Under the pieces are notes generated by a model. The model was given only the letters and a program-made list of their open reading frames with translations. It was not told the DNA's origin and ran no database searches. This document shows, piece after piece, positions 58,729 to 64,000 of a DNA stretch of 64,000 nucleotides. How positions within the stretch are numbered: the first letter of the stretch is position 1; each line of letters starts with the position of its first letter. This DNA is from Clostridia bacterium (GTDB lineage Bacteria > Bacillota > Clostridia > Lachnospirales > Lachnospiraceae), in NCBI GenBank assembly GCA_910575725.1, contig CAJTFE010000004.1:1-64000 (forward strand), written 5' to 3'. The translations under genes were made by a program, and so were the position numbers.

Positions 58729-61155
58729 TTAAAGGGCTTTCACAAACTCCACCGTCACCGTAAACAGATCCGCATTCAGCTCTACCTTAAACGTACCGCC
58801 GCAAGCCTCCGTAAAGCTTCTGGCAATCGACAGCCCCAGTCCGCTGCCGCCATCCGTCCTGCTTGCGTCTCCTCTGACAAACCGCTCCGTAAAATCAACC
58901 CCGTCATCCAGCTCCACCCCGGAAGTATTCTTAATATTCGCCACGGCCACACTCCCGTTATCCGTCAGTGTCAAAAAGATCCGCGATCCCTTAAGGGAAT
59001 ACTGAAGGGCATTCTGAACCAGATTCTGGAATACACGGTAAAGCCTCTGCCCGTCCGCCATAATCATCACCGGCGCCTCCGGAATGACCGTCCTCATAAC
59101 CAGGCCGCTCTCTGCAATCTGCACATTCATATCCGCCAGTGTCTGCCGAAGCAGCTTCCCGAGGTCCAGCTTCTCCAGATTCACCGGAAGCTGGTTCGAA
59201 GCCGCTTTGCTCACCTCAAACACATCCTGGACCATAGTCCTGAGCCGCTCCGACTTCTCCCCCAGAATCTGCACATATTCCTTCACATGCTCCGGCAGAT
59301 CCTCCTCCTGCTTGAGCAGCTCCACATAACTCACAATAGACGTGAGAGGCGTCTTAATATCATGGGACACATTGGCCACCAGCTCCACCTTCATGCGTTC
59401 ACTCTTCGTCTGCTCCTTAAGAGCCGTCTCCATCCCCTGCTGAATCTCATTAAGATTCTCCGCAGCCGTTTTCAGATCCGCATCCTCCGGCAGATGAAGC
59501 CGCTCCGTCAGATTTCCTTCCCGGATAGCCGCAATCTGATCCGACAATGCCCCCAGGTCCTCTGCAAGCTCCTTATTCTTACGCAAATGCCAGACACCAA
59601 ACACCAAGAGCCACACACCCAGGCATACGGCAAAGCATACCAGCACAATCCCCAGCCCATTCCAATAAAAGCCATGTCTGTAATAAGAAGCCGCCGTAAT
59701 AGAAAACACCGAAAACAGCACCGCAGGCACAAATACCTGGCAATACCGCTCCACCATCCGTTTCTGGATAGGAAGCTTCAGTTCCCTCGTCCGCATACTT
59801 GCAATCACGGGCCCCAGCAGAGACTTCCGTTTTCCCTTATTGAGCCTCAGATCCGCCACACCCAGATACCCCATCCAGAACGCAGCCGTCAAGAAAGACC
59901 CCCGGCCCGCAATCATGCCGGCATAATACCCCAATTCCTCCGCGCACATATAGATTCCGTCCTGATACATCCAGATAAGCTCTCGAATGATTTCTCTTCC
60001 TCCTGTAAGCAAAAATGCAAGAGGAATTCCCACAAACAGCAGGAGCTTCACCTCAAGCCAGATATGCCCCAGGAAGCTTCCGATAGCGTTGTCCGCCCGG
60101 CGCTTATCCTTCCAAAGCAGAATTGACAGAGTCAGCAAAAAGAGGGCTGCAATCAGCTTCCATTTCGCCGCCTGATACCTGTCATAACGGCTCTCCTGGT
60201 ACTGCTGCATTCGATAAAGCCCTCCCCAGTTTTGAACGGCTCCGTACTCTGAATAGCTTCCGGTAACATAAAGCTTTGGCTGCTTTGCCGCCGCTATAAA
60301 GATCATGGCATCCATGGCAGATTCGTCCACGTTAAAATTCGTATAACCAGGCACATACCACAGGCTGTCCTCTGTGTACACGCCGTCCCCATAGACATCC
60401 AGCTCCCTGCCGTCCTTGCTGATGCGAACCTTTCCGTCTCCCTTTTCGTTGTACCACAGGCAGAAGTTATACTCCTCCTCCCCAGGAAGATACCCCTGGA
60501 AATCCGGATCCTTTAGTTCCGTTCCCACCTTGGGCTCCAGCTGCTCCATATTGGTATAAAGAAGCTTTCCCTGGTAAATGACTGCATAGCGAAGGTTCTT
60601 ATCCCTGGCATATTCCTTCATATACGCTTCCAGGGCCTCCTTCTCATCCTTCGGGCTGCCGTTATTGTCTCCGTCGTACTCGCCTCTGCGTATGGCATCC
60701 ATGGTGTCATCCGCTATACCATACTCTTGCTGTATCTCATTCCAGGCCTCTTCCGAAGTCCCGGCCTCTCCCTCCGCCGCAGCCTCAGTAGAGATCTCCG
60801 TGCCGACTGCTGCTTCCGCCTCCTGCACGACAGTTGTTTCCCATGAATAGCCCAGCCATCCGCCGTCATAATATCCGTCATAATAATAGGTTCCGTCGCC
60901 GCTGTAGGCCACTCCATAATTATTCCAGCCTTTTCCTCCGGTTGCCACGCCCAGAAGCTCCTCCAGACGGCTTGCTATATAGAAGCGGAAGTCCGGATGC
61001 TCCTGATAATCCGTTCCTATCCGGCTTTTCAAGCTGTCTGCGCTGCTGCCAATGAGGCTCACCATAGACAGAAAATTTCCAAGCAACAGGGTCACTCCCA
61101 AAAAGAAGGCCGTAAAACTAACAATGATTCTCAATTTTCTCCATTTTGTATCCAA
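58729..61155 (-). CDS. Sensor histidine kinase
   Basis: The 808-residue membrane kinase has a membrane segment near 10-32, a large extracellular region to about 332 (with acidic stretch and YDGDNNG near 160), then about five more segments to 524. A HAMP-like linker lies at 530-585, the phospho-acceptor H598 in VSHDIKTPLTS, and the ATPase domain has VFQNLVQNALQYS near 705 and GSGLGLSIARSF near 775. The start is a TTG at 61155 inside the response-regulator gene (38-base overlap); the next ATG would remove the first helix. It pairs with the regulator encoded upstream. The stimulus is unknown. Confidence 0.9.
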   Translation of the reverse strand: MDTKWRKLRIIVSFTAFFLGVTLLLGNFLSMVSLIGSSADSLKSRIGTDYQEHPDFRFYIASRLEELLGVATGGKGWNNYGVAYSGDGTYYYDGYYDGGWLGYSWETTVVQEAEAAVGTEISTEAAAEGEAGTSEEAWNEIQQEYGIADDTMDAIRRGEYDGDNNGSPKDEKEALEAYMKEYARDKNLRYAVIYQGKLLYTNMEQLEPKVGTELKDPDFQGYLPGEEEYNFCLWYNEKGDGKVRISKDGRELDVYGDGVYTEDSLWYVPGYTNFNVDESAMDAMIFIAAAKQPKLYVTGSYSEYGAVQNWGGLYRMQQYQESRYDRYQAAKWKLIAALFLLTLSILLWKDKRRADNAIGSFLGHIWLEVKLLLFVGIPLAFLLTGGREIIRELIWMYQDGIYMCAEELGYYAGMIAGRGSFLTAAFWMGYLGVADLRLNKGKRKSLLGPVIASMRTRELKLPIQKRMVERYCQVFVPAVLFSVFSITAASYYRHGFYWNGLGIVLVCFAVCLGVWLLVFGVWHLRKNKELAEDLGALSDQIAAIREGNLTERLHLPEDADLKTAAENLNEIQQGMETALKEQTKSERMKVELVANVSHDIKTPLTSIVSYVELLKQEEDLPEHVKEYVQILGEKSERLRTMVQDVFEVSKAASNQLPVNLEKLDLGKLLRQTLADMNVQIAESGLVMRTVIPEAPVMIMADGQRLYRVFQNLVQNALQYSLKGSRIFLTLTDNGSVAVANIKNTSGVELDDGVDFTERFVRGDASRTDGGSGLGLSIARSFTEACGGTFKVELNADLFTVTVEFVKAL

Positions 61156-61828
61156 TTCCCCACACCACCTTTAAATATTCTGGCTCCTTTGGATTGAGTT
61201 CGATTTTTTCACGAATGCGCCGTATGTGCACCATCACCGTATTTTCCGGAGCAAAGGCATCCTCCTCCCAGACTCTCTGGTAGATTTCCTCGGCCGGAAA
61301 GATACGGCCCCGGTTCCGCATCAGGAGATCCACGATCTTTGTCTCCGTAGCGGTAAGCTTTACCGGCTCCCCGTCTGCATAGAGGGTGCGCTCCTCCATC
61401 CGATAACAGAGACGGCCGTTGCGTATCACATCTGCCTGCTGCTGTGCGTGGATATCGCCAAGGGAAGTGTACCGTCTCAGATGGCTTTTCACCCGTGCCG
61501 CCAGTTCCTGGGGATTGAAGGGCTTGGACACATAGTCGTCCGCTCCCATGGAAAGCCCCAGAACCTTGTCGGTATCCTCACTCTTGGCGCTTAAGACGAT
61601 AATGGGAAGATTCTTCCGCTCCCGGATCTTCATAACTGCGGACAGGCCGTCCAGCTTCGGCATCATTACATCCATAATAATGAGCCTCACGGGATGCTCA
61701 GCCACAAGCTCAAGGGCCTCCATGCCGTCATAGGCTTTCAGCACCTGGTAGCCCTCCTTTTCCAGAAGAAGCCCGATGGCCTTTACAATCTCCCTGTCGT
61801 CATCCACCACCAGCACGCATTCGTTCAT
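61118..61828 (-). CDS. OmpR-family response regulator
   Basis: The 236-residue regulator has a receiver domain with D53 as phosphorylation site (IIMDVMMPKLDG), acidic pair DDD near 9-11 and K near 104 (YVSKPFNPQELAARV). The winged-helix effector domain follows (ADGEPVKLTATETKIVDLLMRNRGRIFPAEEIYQRVW; VMVHIRRIREKIE). It is cotranscribed with and overlaps the kinase gene. Downstream targets are not shown by this sequence; the neighbouring PadR-DUF1700 module lies just upstream on the same strand. Confidence 0.95.
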   Translation of the reverse strand: MNECVLVVDDDREIVKAIGLLLEKEGYQVLKAYDGMEALELVAEHPVRLIIMDVMMPKLDGLSAVMKIRERKNLPIIVLSAKSEDTDKVLGLSMGADDYVSKPFNPQELAARVKSHLRRYTSLGDIHAQQQADVIRNGRLCYRMEERTLYADGEPVKLTATETKIVDLLMRNRGRIFPAEEIYQRVWEEDAFAPENTVMVHIRRIREKIELNPKEPEYLKVVWGIGYKMEKIENHC

Positions 61829-61977
61829 TTTCTTTCTCCTTCCTCGTGTATGCGGCTGTTGTTCATCAAAACAGCCGCATTCTTCAAGCCTGTATTTATG
61901 GTAGGAAATATTTCTTACAAAAGAATTGTGATATTTCTTACAGATTTCTTACAATCACAGCCCTTCCCAGACATGCG

Positions 61978-62487
61978 CTACCAAACCAGATACACATCAT
62001 CCTTGTTGGCCGGATTGACGATGGCGGTGACTTCCTCGATTCCTAAAGTGTCAAAGGATACGAGCCGGCCGGCCTTCAGATTTTCCAAAAACACATCCTT
62101 TGCCTTCATCATCAGCTCCATGTCATCTTCCGTGGAAACCCAGCGGCTCATCAAAACAATCTCATCGTACTCTTCTGCCCATCTGGGCCTGGGAGCCATC
62201 CGCTCCTTATTGTAGGTTACGCAGAAACGTACTGTATTTTCCGGAACCCGTGCATCCGTCAATACCTCATCCTGCTTCCACTCGTACCCGCCTGTGATTG
62301 CGATTTTCTCCTCTCCCGGCTCAAACTCCACGTCAAAATTTTCTGTCTGCATATCGGTCTTCCCCAGAATCTCCCTGCCGCCATAGGCAAGGGCGGAAAA
62401 TTCCGTAAACAGAACGCCCACGCCGATCCCGGTCAGCAGAACGCCGGCGCAGAATACGGCAAACAATATTTTATGCATTCTTTTCAT
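61978..62487 (-). CDS. Membrane-anchored protein of the PadR-DUF1700 module
   Basis: The 169-residue protein has one N-terminal hydrophobic helix (ILFAVFCAGVLLTGIGVGVLF) that could anchor it with the rest outside. The outer part has no recognised domain. GGAGGAGTACA precedes the ATG at 62487, inside the DUF1700 gene (17-base overlap); a longer frame to 62595 is not used. In many Firmicutes a DUF4097- or similar envelope protein follows PadR and DUF1700; this one is shorter and of unknown family. Confidence 0.75.
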   Translation of the reverse strand: MKRMHKILFAVFCAGVLLTGIGVGVLFTEFSALAYGGREILGKTDMQTENFDVEFEPGEEKIAITGGYEWKQDEVLTDARVPENTVRFCVTYNKERMAPRPRWAEEYDEIVLMSRWVSTEDDMELMMKAKDVFLENLKAGRLVSFDTLGIEEVTAIVNPANKDDVYLVW

Positions 62488-63394
62488 TGTACTCCTCCAT
62501 TCCCATTCCGTAATCCTCCCGCTCCTCTTTTTTTCTTCTCCGCACCAGGCTGTAGGAGCCCCAGGCCAGAACGCCAAGACAGAGCATTGCGCCAAGACAG
62601 ATAAGGAGCATTCCCGCCATGGGGTAGCCCTGGGGCAGAAGAACCAGCACGGTTCCCAGGCCCGCCAGTGTTATGAGGGCCATACTTCCAAAAAACAAGG
62701 CCATAAACAGCCATAAGAGATTCCAGAACAGCCGCATCCACCAGATGCAAAAAGCAGCAGACAAATCCCATATTTTCGTAATAACCTGAAGGAAGGCGGC
62801 TGCCAGGCTTCTTTTCGGCCTCTGTTCTATGTTCACGGTTTTCACAATCTTCAAGCCTCCCTCCCCTTTGTCCGTCTCTTGGGGAACGTCTGCATGTCTC
62901 AAAGAGAAAGCTTCCTCTTCCCTGGCCGCCGCAGGATCTTCCTGCATATAAAGAGCGTTTTCTTCTGCCCCTTCTGCCCTTGCTCTTATGCTGGAGAAAG
63001 GCTTTTTCATCCAGAAGGCCAGCGCCCGGCACTTACCGGCGCACCAGTGAAGGCCGCGGCTGATTCCTCTCATGCAGGCTATGGATTTGTCTTTGAGAAA
63101 GGCTCCCATCTTCCGAAAAAGCTTCCCTCCCTCTTCCATACCTCCCCTCTTGAATTCCGGCAGATGAACGGAAGACTTTTTATCAAACTCCGGCTTTACA
63201 TGGTAGGCTTCCAGAATCTCCGCCGCAAGCTGACGCATGGGGCCAAAATCCCGAATGGCTTCTTCCTCGCTCAGACCCTTTTGAAGCTTCATGTCTATGT
63301 GCTGGGCATATTCCTCTAAAATGTCCTCCTGCTCCTGATCCTCCAGAATCCGGAGGTATCCGCGCAGCTCTTCTAAAAATGTCTCTTTATTCAT
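62471..63394 (-). CDS. DUF1700/HAAS-domain membrane protein
   Basis: The 307-residue protein has an N-terminal HAAS helical bundle (FLEELRGYLRILEDQEQEDILEEYAQHIDMKLQKGLSEEEAIRDFGPMRQLAAEIL), a basic middle region and three C-terminal membrane segments (FCIWWMRLFWNLLWLFMALFFGSMALITL; VLVLLPQGYPMAGMLLICLGAMLCLGVLAW). DUF1700/HAAS proteins are commonly paired with PadR regulators and modulate envelope stress or sporulation-related responses; the exact role is unproven. It overlaps both its neighbours and is part of a three-gene operon. Confidence 0.88.
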   Translation of the reverse strand: MNKETFLEELRGYLRILEDQEQEDILEEYAQHIDMKLQKGLSEEEAIRDFGPMRQLAAEILEAYHVKPEFDKKSSVHLPEFKRGGMEEGGKLFRKMGAFLKDKSIACMRGISRGLHWCAGKCRALAFWMKKPFSSIRARAEGAEENALYMQEDPAAAREEEAFSLRHADVPQETDKGEGGLKIVKTVNIEQRPKRSLAAAFLQVITKIWDLSAAFCIWWMRLFWNLLWLFMALFFGSMALITLAGLGTVLVLLPQGYPMAGMLLICLGAMLCLGVLAWGSYSLVRRRKKEEREDYGMGMEEYNEKNA

Positions 63395-63710
63395 GTTCCT
63401 TTCCCTCCTTCAAAAATCGGCTGACCCTGGTTTGAAATTCCTCCCACTCGGCTTCCAGGGAATCCCGGTACAGGATTCCGGCCGCCGTCAGGTGATAATA
63501 CTTCCGCGGAGGGCCTTCTGAGGATTCACGCAGATACGTTTCAAAATAGCGCTCATTGGTCAGCCGCTTCAGCAGCGGATAGATGGTTCCCTCGTTCACA
63601 TCAATGACCCGGGAAACCTCTTCCACCAGCTCATAGCCGTACATGTCCTTTTTCCGCACAGATTCCAGAACAATCAGCTCCAATACTCCTTTTTTAAATT
63701 GTGGATTCAT
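63387..63710 (-). CDS. PadR-family transcriptional regulator
   Basis: The 107-residue winged-helix protein (PQFKKGVLELIVLESVRKKDMYGYELVEEVSRVIDVNEGTIYPLLKRLTNERYFETYLRESSEGPPRKYYHLT) matches the short PadR type (no C-terminal helical extension beyond about 105). Its start follows GGAGAGTAC at 63710; the longer frame to 63815 lacks a site. It is the first gene of the PadR-DUF1700-membrane protein operon and overlaps the next gene by eight bases. It probably represses this operon. Confidence 0.92.
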   Translation of the reverse strand: MNPQFKKGVLELIVLESVRKKDMYGYELVEEVSRVIDVNEGTIYPLLKRLTNERYFETYLRESSEGPPRKYYHLTAAGILYRDSLEAEWEEFQTRVSRFLKEGKEHE

Positions 63711-63842
63711 GTACTCTCCATTCCAATTCCGCAGCCCTCGCACAAGCCCCTTCCTGCCGCAAGAGCTTTCGGTGACATATGTATGCGGCCGGAAATCCTT
63801 CTTGGCAATGCGCAAGGTATGCTCTTTTTTCTTTATGCTATT

Positions 63843-63871
63843 ATATTACGCCAGCTACTATGTATTGTCAA
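63843..63871 (-). promoter_or_regulatory. Promoter of the PadR operon
   Basis: On the minus strand TTGACA (63866-63871), 17 bases, TAATAT (63843-63848), about 130 bases before the padR-type start. Confidence 0.65.
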
Positions 63872-63912
63872 GTACTAATATTTTAAAAGTAGTGATACCT
63901 ATATCTTCCCTG

Positions 63913-63967
63913 TTGACAGCGGTGTCTAATGGTGTTAGACTATAGGTGTCTAATATTATTAGACACC
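63913..63967 (+). promoter_or_regulatory. Operator-bearing promoter for a gene beyond the right edge
   Basis: TTGACA (63913-63918), 17 bases, TAGACT (63936-63941) reads to the right. GTCTAA-TGGTG-TTAGAC (63924-63940) covers the spacer and -10. A second perfect palindrome with 11-base arms (GGTGTCTAATA and its complement, centre T, 63945-63967) covers the start point. The pattern suggests a self-controlled repressor gene that starts past 64000. Confidence 0.65.
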
Positions 63968-64000
63968 TATCTTTTATCAAATACACAAAAAGCGGAAACA

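Noticed and set aside
58702-60126. 474-codon plus-strand frame opposite the histidine kinase
   Set aside because: Antisense shadow, very basic and low in domain signal.

Overview
The window reads as chromosome of a gut-type, low-to-moderate GC Clostridium relative. A Lachnospiraceae anaerobe is the best guess; the genus cannot be fixed from this sequence. Pointers are strong GGAGG-type ribosome sites, oxygen-independent metabolism (radical SAM, siroheme sulfite reductase, CoA-disulfide reductase), a LexA/SOS box of the Bacillus/Clostridium type, a CIRCE operator, and gut-Clostridia families such as DUF6179/DUF6323, DUF1653 and the AAA/PD-(D/E)XK family. No rRNA, tRNA, CRISPR array, intact insertion sequence or prophage was found. 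Most genes lie on the minus strand in short operons.

Layout. 1-2.4 kb: accessory edge with a degraded XRE regulator, an AT-rich SUKH-type immunity-like gene and an HEMEH (zincin-motif) protein of unknown role. 2.5-8.9 kb: galactokinase, a polar amino-acid ABC importer, undecaprenyl-diphosphatase and a MATE exporter. 8.9-17.8 kb: a sugar regulon, with a GH4 alpha-galactosidase-like enzyme, binding protein, two permeases, MsmK-type ATPase, amidohydrolase and BadF-type sugar kinase, facing its own LacI repressor; three palindromic operators lie in the gap. 18-21.4 kb: aminotransferase, HD hydrolase, homoserine dehydrogenase. 21.5-25.7 kb: a three-gene DNA-repair-like operon behind tandem SOS boxes, then the DUF6179/DUF6323 pair. 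26-30.7 kb: nucleobase permease and an AT-rich one-protein restriction-modification enzyme, also with a candidate SOS box.

31-40.5 kb: Mrp ATPase, MATE, TrkH/TrkA potassium uptake, DUF1653, AAA-ATPase and an AI-2E-type transporter. Their gaps are largely filled by two families of long hairpin elements. 40.5-49.4 kb: Lrp regulator; a sulfur cluster (YeiH-type exporter, sulfite-reductase-like protein, CoA-disulfide reductase/rhodanese); a LysR regulator; and two G3E GTPases behind a near-perfect CIRCE/HrcA operator. 49.4-51 kb: an AT-rich decayed patch with a broken AlbA/HATPase gene and a small divergent XRE module with two palindromic operators. 51-52.5 kb: infC-rpmI-rplT with an attenuator leader and an ATT start. 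52.5-56.3 kb: MacB-type efflux operon. 56.8-58.6 kb: gamma-glutamyl hydrolase-like protein and membrane dipeptidase. 58.7-63.7 kb: a two-component system and a PadR-DUF1700 envelope module. The right edge holds a promoter with palindromic operators for a gene outside the window.

The least ordinary content is the structured intergenic DNA. One hairpin family (four good copies) keeps a conserved core while its stem arms change together. A second family (four copies) carries a compensatory base-pair change. Promoter readings also tie unexpected genes to known stress regulons: SOS for the repair operon and the restriction enzyme, HrcA for the G3E GTPases. All family calls are from memory of motifs; no database search was run.
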